A stretch of 10,259 nucleotides of DNA from Hamiltosporidium magnivora (taxonomy: Eukaryota; Microsporidia; Dubosqiidae), in assembly GCA_004325065.1 (NCBI GenBank), contig PITI01000619.1:1-10259 (forward strand), read 5' to 3'. Position numbers and translations under genes: made by a program. The notes below the pieces were generated by a model. That model did not search any database, was not told where the DNA came from, and was given only the letters and a program-made list of their open reading frames with translations. Position 1 is the stretch's first letter, and each line of letters begins with the position of its first letter. This document shows positions 1 through 6,834 of this stretch, one piece after another.

Positions 1-594
1 ACTATCCCAAGTTATCACATAAAACAATTATTTTCAAAATACATAAAAATAAAAAAAAAATAATTGATTAATAAGCTCTAACTAGTTAGTTTTTTGACCA
101 AAAATATGAAAAAAAAAAGTCTTTTGAAGTACTTCAGGACTTCAAAAAGTATAAAATTATTTACTTTCCTTTACTTTAAATTCTTAAAATAATATATCAA
201 GTCTATTCTTACAAACTCTTAAATTTTTTTATTCTGATATCTAATTTTATTTTTTTTAATACAAAATTTCAAGAATTTTTGAACTGAGTGACACCTAATT
301 CGTTTTAAAGACTTAAATTTCTATTTATTGATTAGAAATACTTCTAACCACTTGTGAAACGTTGGATTGAACCATAAATGTTCAATAAAAATTTGAGTAA
401 ATATTTCAGTATGAAAAATATAATCAGCATTGTCCTCAGACTCCATTTATATATTAATGAATATACTAATTTAAATGAATCCCATTAAAAATATATTTTT
501 TGGTTTAAGCGAGGGGTGATTAACTTACTTTGTAACCTAAAAATAATTTTTTTGGCATTTTTTATTTAAAGGAAGTTTTTATCAATTTCTTAAT
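1..594. other. AT-rich intergenic region, no gene seen
   Basis: I see no supported gene here. All frames are broken by frequent stops and no ORF resembles a known protein. The only notable structure is a short perfect hairpin at 122-147. From about 540 the plus strand becomes increasingly T-rich and grades into the polypyrimidine tandem array. Confidence 0.6.
122..147. repeat. Short inverted repeat (hairpin)
   Basis: TTTTGAAGT (122-130) is the exact reverse complement of ACTTCAAAA (139-147), separated by an 8-nt loop. Inside it GAAGTACTTC (126-135) is itself a perfect 10-bp palindrome, so two alternative foldings are possible. It lies about 0.8 kb from any gene. In DNA this AT-rich it may be fortuitous. 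Confidence 0.5.
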
Positions 595-905
595 TTTTTC
601 TTTATTTCTTTGATTTTTAATTCTTTTATTTCTTTATTTCTTTGATTTTTCATTCTATTTTTTCTCATTTCTTGTTTTATTTCTATTTTTTCTCATTTCT
701 TGTTTTATTTCTATTTTTTCTCATTTCTATTTTTTCTTATTTCTATTTCTTCTCATTTCTATTTTTTCTTATTTATATTTTTTCTTATTCCTATTTCTTC
801 TCATTTCTATTTTTTCTCATTTCTATTTTTTCTTATTTCTATTTCTTCTTATTTCTATTTTTTCTTATTTCTATTTCTTCTCATTTCTATTTCTTCTCAT
901 TTCTT
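595..905. repeat. Polypyrimidine tandem array, 16-bp unit
   Basis: The plus strand is almost pure T/C with a regularly spaced A. From 707 to 898 there are twelve consecutive 16-bp units of consensus ATTTCTATTTYTTCTY, nearly all differing only at the Y positions; one unit reads ATTTATA and one ATTCCTA at its start. Units with TTTTTT and TTTCTT often alternate, giving a 32-bp higher-order unit. Just before this, a 28-bp variant is repeated exactly at 663-690 and 691-718. The left edge (595-650) is a looser repeat of TTTATTTCTTTGATTTTT. The array ends about 65 bp before the eL20 start codon. Phe/Ser/Leu-rich reading frames across it follow from the repeat and are not genes: a 16-bp period leaves several frames open. 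Confidence 0.95.
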
Positions 906-927
906 CTTTTATTTTTTTTCTGTTCAT

Positions 928-935
928 AAAATTTT
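928..935 (+). promoter_or_regulatory. AAATTT-like promoter element of eL20
   Basis: AAAATTTT lies between the tandem array and the gene, 32 nt before the eL20 ATG. An AAATTT-like signal has been described upstream of microsporidian ribosomal protein genes. The match fits that knowledge, but such a word is common in AT-rich DNA, so the assignment is inferred. Confidence 0.4.
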
Positions 936-959
936 ATAAAAAAAACGAAATAATCTTCA

Positions 960-962
960 CCC
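960..962 (+). promoter_or_regulatory. CCC start-proximal motif of eL20
   Basis: CCC within TTCACCCATAAAATG, with exactly 5 nt (ATAAA) between the triplet and the ATG. This matches the CCC/GGG-like signal known just upstream of microsporidian start codons and supports the ATG at 968 over the later in-frame ATG at 1198. Confidence 0.65.
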
Positions 963-967
963 ATAAA

Positions 968-1509
968 ATGGTAAGTTGATATAAATATAATTTTAGTTAC
1001 AAGAATTTAAAATATTTGGTTCAAAATTACCAACAGAAGAAGAAAAAGAGCCACAAATATACGTAGCAAACATATTTGCTAAGAACGATGTTTATGCACG
1101 TTCAAGATTTTTTAATCTTTTAAACACTAAACATAAGATAAAATCCACCAAAGCGTGTGTTTTAAAAGTAGTTCCTATTACTGAAGACACATCTGAAATG
1201 GTCGTTAAAAATTATGGAATTAAATTCTATTACCGTTCTAAAAGATGCTTCCATAATATGTACAAGGAGTTTAGAGCAATCAGCAGAATTTCTGCGGTTG
1301 AAAAGCTTTTCTCTGATATGGGAGGTAGACACGAAGTAAAAAATGATATGATTTTTATTGTTTCTGTTAGTGAAATTTCTGATGAGGAAGTAAAGAGACC
1401 AGGTGTTAAGGAGTTCTGTGGGGATGAAGTTATGTTCCCACTATTTGAGAAAAATATTAACAAAAAGTCATGCACGTTTGTTCCGAAGGATTCTAATATC
1501 TTTGAATAA
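968..1509 (+). CDS. RPL20: 60S ribosomal protein eL20 (L18a/L20), spliced
   Basis: Component of the large cytosolic ribosomal subunit. Exon 1 is only the ATG (968-970); a 26-nt intron (971-996) follows and exon 2 runs 997-1509, giving a 171-residue protein, close to the usual 170-176 for eL20. The unspliced frame hits TGA at codon 4, and the first in-frame ATG after the intron (1198, residue 69) would remove the N-terminal 68 residues. Those residues are clearly eL20-like: LQEFKIFGSKLPT at 2-14 and IFAKNDVYARSRFF at 27-40. Downstream hallmarks are VKNYGIKFYY (71-80), HNMYKEFR (87-94), DMGGRH (108-113) and MFPL (137-140). An AATAAA (1505-1510) overlaps the stop codon, implying a very short 3' UTR. 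The gene is convergent with YOS1. Family identity is recognised from the sequence; splicing is inferred but strongly supported. Confidence 0.95.
971..996 (+). other. Spliceosomal intron of eL20 (26 nt)
   Basis: The intron starts with the canonical GTAAGT immediately after the ATG and ends TTTTAG. A possible branch site TAAT (988-991) lies a few bases before the AG, as in the shortest microsporidian introns. Its length is not a multiple of three, and retention gives ATG-GTA-AGT-TGA, so splicing is needed for any full-length product. Removing it joins the ATG in frame to a 170-codon exon that begins with conserved eL20 sequence. Confidence 0.9.
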
Positions 1510-1510
1510 A
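1505..1510 (+). terminator. AATAAA poly(A) signal overlapping eL20 stop
   Basis: AATAAA shares bases with the TAA stop at 1507-1509. A polyadenylation signal overlapping the stop is compatible with the short 3' UTRs of compact microsporidian genes, but the hexamer is also easy to find by chance here. Confidence 0.45.
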
Positions 1511-1820
1511 TTAAGTTTTATGCTATTTTTTTTATCAAATATTCTTTATGAGACAAGCATTGTAATATTTTACTGGTTTAATTAAAATATGGTTTTATGC
1601 GTTTTTTTAATTTTAAAGAATTATTTTTTTAAAAATTTTTCAAAGAATTTTTTAATTGAACTAAGTTTTACATTATTTCTTGCAATTAAAGAAATATTTT
1701 GTTTATGGATAATCCTAAAAATATTCAAATTTTAATTAAACTAAGTTTTATGCATTTTTTTTATAAAAAAATAAACATTTTGTTTTATGCGATATAAAAA
1801 AATTCATTTAAAGAAAAATT
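1510..1820. repeat. Convergent 3' spacer with degenerate TAAGTTTTATGC repeats
   Basis: The spacer between the eL20 and YOS1 stop codons contains five related words at fairly regular spacing. These are TAAGTTTTATGC at 1512-1523, GGTTTTATGC at 1591-1600, CTAAGTTTTACAT at 1661-1673, CTAAGTTTTATGC at 1741-1753 and TGTTTTATGC at 1781-1790. The third and fourth share a longer block, TTTAATTRAACTAAGTTTTA (1651-1670 and 1731-1750; 19 of 20 identical, exactly 80 bp apart). The first four are 73-80 bp apart, suggesting a worn tandem repeat of about 77 bp. No gene is visible in the spacer. Confidence 0.65.
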
Positions 1821-2060
1821 TTATCCTAAAAATACTTCGTATAAAATACACAACAAATTAATGAAAATAAGTGGGATTCTTAAAAGTGTTCTTGATGCTC
1901 GTAATAGATCAACAATCTTTCTTCTTGTTCCGCTCAAAGATCCTCTTGCTTCTGGTTTCAAAGGTAATCCAAGTTTTGCTAGAAATCGCATTTCATTGAG
2001 AATAACTAGAGAATTAGAAAAAAATATCAAAGAATAAAATATTTTTGTTATGCCAAACAT
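1821..2060 (-). CDS. YOS1: Yos1/IER3IP1-like ER-Golgi transport protein
   Basis: A 79-residue membrane protein that I recognise as the Yos1 family (IER3IP1 in animals). In yeast Yos1 binds Yip1 and Yif1 and is needed for COPII vesicle formation and ER-to-Golgi transport. The length is close to the usual 80-85. It begins with a hydrophobic segment (about 5-21), followed by the family motif LNEMRFL (21-27) and a short polar, Gly-containing loop (31-45). The most conserved block comes next: DLLRASRTLLRIPL (51-64), leading into a second hydrophobic segment (about 62-77) and ending in a C-terminal FLG. The ATG has a CCC triplet exactly 5 nt upstream, as in eL20 and CAP-G, and codon choice (mostly AGA for Arg) fits the neighbours. 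The overlapping plus-strand ORF (1861-2037) is a shadow. It is convergent with eL20. Confidence 0.9.
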   Translation of the reverse strand: MFGITKIFYSLIFFSNSLVILNEMRFLAKLGLPLKPEARGSLSGTRRKIVDLLRASRTLLRIPLIFINLLCILYEVFLG

Positions 2061-2065
2061 ATAAA

Positions 2066-2068
2066 GGG
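2066..2068 (-). promoter_or_regulatory. CCC start-proximal motif of YOS1
   Basis: GGG on the plus strand reads ATCCCTTTATATG on the minus strand: CCC, then exactly 5 nt, then the YOS1 ATG. It has the same spacing as in eL20 and CAP-G and supports this strand and start. Confidence 0.6.
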
Positions 2069-2160
2069 ATATGAAAATTTAATTTGTGGTTTTAAAAAAT
2101 TATTAAAAAAAATATGAAACAGAAATCTGGTTTAAAAAGAATTTCCTTCAATTATCTCTA

Positions 2161-2838
2161 ATTTTAAGTAAATCGGAGATTAATTAGAATTCAATAGAAA
2201 CTGATGTTTAAATTCGAAATAATAGGCCAGATATATTCGTTTTAGACAAGAGACGAAATAAGATTACCCTCATTGAAGTAGGGATCACCTCCCAAGACTC
2301 ACTTCAAATAGTTGAAACAGAGAAACTTAGGAAGTATGACCTATTTTTAAATAAGTTGGTTATACTTATAAATGATATCATGAGTTAATTCTTCCTTTAT
2401 AACCTGGTACGGTATTGTGACAAAATAAATAAAATATATCTTAAAAGATTTCAAATATCTATGAATGTAGAGGCATATATTCAGCCGATAAGGCAAATAA
2501 AGACATTTAAAACTGTTTATATTGATCGACTGAGAAAACTTGAGTCAGGACTAAATGCCGAAGAGAGTTGCAAAAGAGCAGCAATGGGTGTTATTAAAAT
2601 ATCCGAGATACATTAGGAAGCAAAACTTCAATGAAAAAAGGCTAGTAACTAGGAATATGATGTTAAAAAATTAAAAATAAAAAATAATTCATTTCTTATT
2701 TCAAATAAAGTAACGACATTAGAGGAATCGAAAAAAATAAAAACTATGCGACAAGTTTACAAGAAGAAATTAAAATGTTTAAAGAGGTGGCAGAAAATAT
2801 ATAAATGCGTGAAAATATATAAAAAATCCAAAATTTAA
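2161..2838 (+). pseudogene. Decayed C-terminal domain of a non-LTR (R2-like) retrotransposon polyprotein
   Basis: One plus frame (phase of 2221) gives NRPDIFVLDK (2221-2250), LIEVGITSQD (2269-2298) and VETEKLRKYDL (2311-2343), then NVEAYIQ (2464-2484) and ESGLNAEE (2542-2565). This is the C-terminal PD-(D/E)xK-nuclease-like domain of retroelement polyproteins common in microsporidia. The Pro-Asp pair (2227-2232) and LIEV (2269-2280) would be the nuclease core. It is dead: in-frame stops occur at 2185, 2209, 2386, 2614, 2632 and 2650. One conserved stretch (TWYGIVTK, 2402-2425) is displaced into the next frame, so there are two compensating indels. The same frame is then open from 2653 to 2838 as a Lys-rich tail. 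No reverse transcriptase domain remains upstream. The relic lies head-on to SLC35A and 5' of YOS1, and is visibly more GC-rich than its surroundings. Stop coordinates and motifs are read directly; the exact element class is inferred. Confidence 0.85.
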
Positions 2839-3007
2839 CTCAAAAAATGATTTATAATTTCCTCAATTTTATTTAAAATTCGTCATTTTAAAATATAAAG
2901 ATAGTTTTGAAGAAATCAAGTTTTTGTTAAATTAAAAGCTAATAAGATTAAGAAAGGAAATTTTTTATTTTATGTAAGGTAAGCAAGAAGGAAAAAACGA
3001 TTCAAAC

Positions 3008-3013
3008 TTTATT
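3008..3013 (-). terminator. AATAAA poly(A) signal after the SLC35A-like gene
   Basis: TTTATT on the plus strand is AATAAA on the minus strand, starting 4 nt after the TGA stop at 3017-3019. This suggests a very short 3' UTR, as for eL20. Confidence 0.5.
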
Positions 3014-3016
3014 GAT

Positions 3017-3928
3017 TCATATTTGTTCTTCTGGTGATTTTGACTTTGGTGTAACTTTGACAAACATTTTCCTTAAACTTTCATACTCGTAAATGCTTGT
3101 ACCCAGATAAACGATACCGAATGAAAATAAATTTTTAATGTCTAATTTACTATCCAATAAAAATGTTATAACGATTGTAGAAGCAGCAGATGCCAAAATC
3201 ATAAAAAATGTACGAGTAAGTGGACATATTACGGTTGCCAAATAAGAAATAATCATCGATCCGATTGAGTTTGTAACAATAATCAACCAAAAGTTTACAT
3301 TTAATACAAACTTCCAAATATCGATTTCATTGACTGAAAATTCTATAATAGAAGCTATAAATGACAAAGTTACTGCGTATATGGAATATTGAAAACTGTA
3401 ATCCCAAAAATATGTAATTGTATTTCTTATTCTGTGTTCAAAATACACAGAACTTAAACTTGTAAGAAACCCAGATAAAATTATTCCCAAACACGGAATT
3501 AATTCATTATTTTTTTCAATTTTATTTTCTTTAAAAATTTCTGGTAAAATTATTCCAACAAATATTAAAAATTGTCCAAAATACTGATGCATTTTAAATC
3601 TTTTGTTCAAAAGTACAATCGAAATAATACATAAAGAAATAATTCTTGATTGGTAACACGTAGCAAAATATAAAGGATCTATTCTAGCAGCAAAATTCCA
3701 TAAAAGTAGATTTTGTAAAAAATAAAAAACTGTTGGCACAGTAATTTCCAAATTATATTTTATTGGCTCACCAGATTTTATAAAAATTGAAATACCAAGT
3801 TTTATCAATTCTATAAGCATCATAGGAAGACATTTGGGTGTGTTTCTATCTCTTGTAAACTTTCTTAGAATATAACCATTAATACATGAATGTAGAAATA
3901 CAGGAAGAATAGCCAAATATTTTTTCAT
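3017..3928 (-). CDS. Nucleotide-sugar transporter, SLC35A-like
   Basis: Multi-pass Golgi/ER membrane antiporter expected to exchange a UDP- or CMP-sugar for the nucleotide monophosphate, supplying lumenal glycosylation. The 303-residue protein is almost wholly hydrophobic, with about 10 helices; the family usually has 300-340 residues. Family-typical blocks are VPTVFYFLQNLLLWNFA (64-80), the Ala/Thr-Tyr-Gln segment ending LLNKRF (106-111), the GFLTSLSSVYFEHRIR loop (153-168) and a late GSMIISYL...AST segment (223-251). The short hydrophilic C-terminus is Lys/Ser/Glu-rich. I chose the ATG at 3928 (MKKYLAILPV): the frame extends 9 codons upstream to a TTG at 3955 but contains no earlier ATG, and family alignment begins at this Met. 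The substrate cannot be read from sequence. Unlike the other genes it has no CCC at 5 nt; the nearest CCC is 41 nt upstream (3970-3972). Confidence 0.85.
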   Translation of the reverse strand: MKKYLAILPVFLHSCINGYILRKFTRDRNTPKCLPMMLIELIKLGISIFIKSGEPIKYNLEITVPTVFYFLQNLLLWNFAARIDPLYFATCYQSRIISLCIISIVLLNKRFKMHQYFGQFLIFVGIILPEIFKENKIEKNNELIPCLGIILSGFLTSLSSVYFEHRIRNTITYFWDYSFQYSIYAVTLSFIASIIEFSVNEIDIWKFVLNVNFWLIIVTNSIGSMIISYLATVICPLTRTFFMILASAASTIVITFLLDSKLDIKNLFSFGIVYLGTSIYEYESLRKMFVKVTPKSKSPEEQI

Positions 3929-3969
3929 TTTTGTTGTTTCAAAAAAAAATAACAATTATAAACTAAAAT

Positions 3970-3972
3970 GGG
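3970..3972 (-). promoter_or_regulatory. Possible CCC promoter motif of the SLC35A-like gene
   Basis: On the minus strand TTTACCCATTTTAG lies 41 nt before the chosen ATG, with an AT-rich TTATAATTG (3954-3962) between. It could be the CCC-like signal with a longer leader, but the spacing differs from the other three genes, so the call is weak. Confidence 0.3.
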
Positions 3973-4603
3973 TAAACAAAAAAATATGATTTTTGATAAG
4001 AAGTTTCTGGAACGAAAAAAAATAATTTAAAATTATTTAATATCAGAATTTAAATATGAATTAGAATATATTTATTACATTTATATTTTTATTTTAAAAA
4101 AATACTTTTTTAAATGTAAAAAAGAAATTGAATATGAATTAAACTTAGAATTAGAATATATTTATTACTTTTATATTTTTATTTTAATTGAAATATTTGA
4201 GATTTATTATTTATTTCTACTTATTATCTAATTGAAATAAATTATTTATACTCAATTATAACAAAATTTATTTACAATTTATTTGTTTCTTAATTTGGTA
4301 CATTTAATTTATCAATATTTTGTTATATCTTTATTTTCTATTAGAATTTAAGATTTAATAAATACGGATTAATTAAATAAATATGAACATAATTGAAGGT
4401 GCCACATAAACAATATTTATATCTTTGATCATTCATAAATAAAATTTGATATTTTAGTATTTAATATTAAATTGAAGTAATTAGAAAAACAATGAAGTAT
4501 AAAAGTTAGTAAAAATATATTATCGACAATAAAAATAAAATAATTTGAAAAATATTAGAATGACAATACTGAAATACAATGAAATTAAATGAATTTGATA
4601 CTT
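3973..4603. other. AT-rich intergenic spacer, no gene seen
   Basis: Spacer between the SLC35A-like gene's upstream side and the CAP-G stop codon. Base composition is nearly pure A/T and all frames carry dense stops. The only structure that I can support is the 40-bp direct repeat at 4058-4097 and 4148-4187. It must hold the promoter of the SLC35A-like gene (near 3930-3975) and the 3' end of the CAP-G gene; I see no AATAAA close to the CAP-G stop. Confidence 0.6.
4058..4187. repeat. 40-bp direct repeat, 90-bp spacing
   Basis: GAATTAGAATATATTTATTA followed by CWTTTATATTTTTATTTTAA occurs at 4058-4097 and at 4148-4187, identical at 39 of 40 positions (A versus T at the W). The copies are 90 bp apart. 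A shorter echo, AATATGAATT, occurs at 4053-4062 and 4131-4140. This is best explained by local duplication. Confidence 0.85.
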
Positions 4604-6829
4604 TTAATTGGAAATAATATTCATATCAGCTTTTACTTCGTCATAATATTTAATATCCATTGGTTCTCCATCATCAATAGATATAAGATTATTTAAAAGA
4701 GAACCTAAGTTACTACATTCTGTTATCTTTCTTCTTAGTGCAGAACAAGCATAAATAATCTTTTTGGTTTTTATTTTGTCCCAATTTTCGTTTGGTGGTA
4801 TTTTTTCAAGAAAATTTATAAAAATTTTATAATTTATACTTTTGGAAGAATTTCTTATTAAATAAATTAAAAAATTATAAAATAAATCTTGAAAATCTAC
4901 TTTGTATCGAGTACTTCTCATCCAATACATACACTGGTCCATTGCTACTTTATGATTATTACTCAGATTTCCAAGTACATCTGCAAGTACAGAAACCAAA
5001 ATATCACAAGAAATACTAAAATATTCGTTAAAAAATATTAAACACCATTGTTTTGTTTTATCGTTTTGTGTAGAATAATAAATATTCATCAGATTTGTCA
5101 GAAAATATTTGTCAAATTCATTTAAATTAGTCTTTTGATTTATTATATTGTAAAGTAAAATACGAGTCAATGAAAAAGGAATTCTTTCGTTAGAAATATT
5201 TTCTTTTAAAAATTCCAAAACTGGTTTTTCAATTAATTCTTTATCAATATTATTTGAACAATAAAGATCGACAGCTATTTCAATATTATTTTCACAAATA
5301 TTTAAATTTTCGATTAAAATATTAAAAAATTCAGGTTTAAATTCTTTAATTAAAAAGAAAAATATATTTTGAAGACAAACAGATTTAAATGAAGAATTGG
5401 TTGTTTCTGCAAAAAGAGGCATTACTATTTCATTTATGATGGCATGGTGTATATCTAAGAATGGGTAAATACATTTCATAGTGTATTTACATACCAGTAA
5501 GCACATCTCAGTATTTTCATTTTTTATATTTTTTGAAATTATACTTCCTATAAAAACTTCAAGTTCAGAATCACAAACCAATTTACAGAGTAAAATAGTA
5601 TTTTCTGTGATTTCTTCTGTAGCCTTTGTAGTAAGAATTTTATAACAAATGCTGAGTAAAAATTTTCTTGATTCGTCAGTAAAACAATCGTAAAAATATA
5701 AAATTTTGAAAAGATTTTGAATAATAAAAAATTCGTTTTTAGATTCAAAGGTAGATTCCTTATTTATAAAAGATTGACAGTTTTGATATAGAAAAGCAGC
5801 ATAAGTGTATAAATCAGGTAAATTAAGCGAATCTCTTCCTTGGATTTTTTCTTTGAATTCCAAATACGAAACCATAAAAAAAGACGAAAAATCTGAAATT
5901 TCTTTGAAAAAAGAATCATTAAAATCAAAAAAAGTTGAACCGCAGAATATTTCTAAAAGTTCTTTCAAACAAATCAAAACTCTTTCTTCAGTATCAAAAA
6001 ATAATTCAAAAATTTTAAGTAAATTTGTAGAAACATCAAATTCAGTTCTGATTTTACCAATAAATATTGATTTTGCATCAAATTCTCTTTCTAAAAATGC
6101 TCGTTTAAGTAAAAGAATTCTATTTTCTAAACTTAAATCTTTTATAGAAAGTTTTGGCAAATAATTATAATAAAACATTTTTCTTACTCCTAAATTTATA
6201 TCATAGCTTTTTTCAAATACAGCATTAAATGTCGTAGGAATAGGATTTATATTTTTGAGTGCTTCTTTACGTACATCAGGACTCGTATCGTATCTTATTA
6301 TATCTTTATAAACATTAATAATTACAGTTTTTTCAAAAACCACTTCTGATTGATGAGATTCCAATGCTTTAATCGTTTCTCTTCTTACTGAACTTTCTTT
6401 ATCAAAAAGGTGATGCGCAATTTTAATTATAAAATCTTTTTCAAAAATTTTAATTTTTACGTCTTGATTAGAAATAGATTCTTGAATTAAGGAAATAAGA
6501 AAAATAGAATTTTTTCTAACATTTTTATATTTTGAATCGATACATTCTTTTAAATAATTACAAAAATTTATAAGAAATTTTTTTTCTTTAGAATTGTAAT
6601 ACATTTCTTGAATGGTTTTTTTTATAAATGTTGTTATTTTTGAAGGAATTTCTTTTTTATCTGAAAATAAAATTACATTCAAAATATTTATAAAATTTTC
6701 ATCGAATGATTCTTCTTGATTGAGAAATGTTTTGAATTTTTCAAGATTTTGTAAATATTTGGTTGTATTACATTGTTGGATTTCATTAAAGATTTCTTCT
6801 AATTTATAATTTTCTGAAATTAGTGGCAT
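4604..6829 (-). CDS. YCG1: Condensin subunit CAP-G (Ycg1/Cnd3), HEAT-repeat protein
   Basis: HEAT-repeat subunit of condensin, which with Smc2/Smc4, the Brn1 kleisin and Ycs4 compacts mitotic chromosomes; CAP-G helps clamp DNA. The 741-residue protein is shorter than yeast or human CAP-G (about 1,000), a typical microsporidian reduction. The N-terminal half shows HEAT helices with Val-Arg signatures: KNVRKN (102-107), SSVRRETIKALE (146-157), SPDVRKEALKNI (183-194) and LGVRKMFYYNYLPKL (213-227). These are followed by ENRILLLKRAFLERE (235-249), the CAP-G-specific order ending in a 'leucine-rich then Arg/Glu' segment. The region around 440-690 matches the Cnd3 C-terminal domain, notably KQWCLIFFNEYFSISCDILV (593-612). 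The ATG at 6829 has CCC exactly 5 nt upstream. The frame is intact. A cohesin or Ycs4 HEAT subunit is the main alternative, but the motif order favours CAP-G. Confidence 0.85.
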   Translation of the reverse strand: MPLISENYKLEEIFNEIQQCNTTKYLQNLEKFKTFLNQEESFDENFINILNVILFSDKKEIPSKITTFIKKTIQEMYYNSKEKKFLINFCNYLKECIDSKYKNVRKNSIFLISLIQESISNQDVKIKIFEKDFIIKIAHHLFDKESSVRRETIKALESHQSEVVFEKTVIINVYKDIIRYDTSPDVRKEALKNINPIPTTFNAVFEKSYDINLGVRKMFYYNYLPKLSIKDLSLENRILLLKRAFLEREFDAKSIFIGKIRTEFDVSTNLLKIFELFFDTEERVLICLKELLEIFCGSTFFDFNDSFFKEISDFSSFFMVSYLEFKEKIQGRDSLNLPDLYTYAAFLYQNCQSFINKESTFESKNEFFIIQNLFKILYFYDCFTDESRKFLLSICYKILTTKATEEITENTILLCKLVCDSELEVFIGSIISKNIKNENTEMCLLVCKYTMKCIYPFLDIHHAIINEIVMPLFAETTNSSFKSVCLQNIFFFLIKEFKPEFFNILIENLNICENNIEIAVDLYCSNNIDKELIEKPVLEFLKENISNERIPFSLTRILLYNIINQKTNLNEFDKYFLTNLMNIYYSTQNDKTKQWCLIFFNEYFSISCDILVSVLADVLGNLSNNHKVAMDQCMYWMRSTRYKVDFQDLFYNFLIYLIRNSSKSINYKIFINFLEKIPPNENWDKIKTKKIIYACSALRRKITECSNLGSLLNNLISIDDGEPMDIKYYDEVKADMNIISN

Positions 6830-6834
6830 GTGTA

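Noticed and set aside
642..939. Two Phe/Ser/Leu-rich ORFs of 79 and 95 codons
   Set aside because: They are translations of the 16-bp tandem array in different frames; the repeat avoids stops in these frames, and composition is purely repeat-driven.
1198..1509. eL20 starting at the ATG at 1198
   Set aside because: It omits 68 conserved N-terminal residues that are recovered by splicing the ATG at 968 across the 26-nt intron.
1230..1585. ORFs at 1230-1475 (minus) and 1403-1585 (plus) over eL20
   Set aside because: Shadow frames of the conserved eL20 exon; the second runs into AT-rich spacer.
1861..2037. 58-codon plus-strand ORF
   Set aside because: It is antisense to YOS1, has many CTT leucine codons unlike the neighbours and no CCC motif; the minus frame has a clear family match.
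3929..3955. SLC35A-like gene starting at 3955
   Set aside because: That codon is TTG, not ATG; the first ATG is at 3928 and the family N-terminus aligns there.
5548..6164. ORFs at 5548-5748 (minus) and 5805-6164 (plus) inside the CAP-G gene
   Set aside because: Both are shadow frames of a long intact coding sequence and show no family features.
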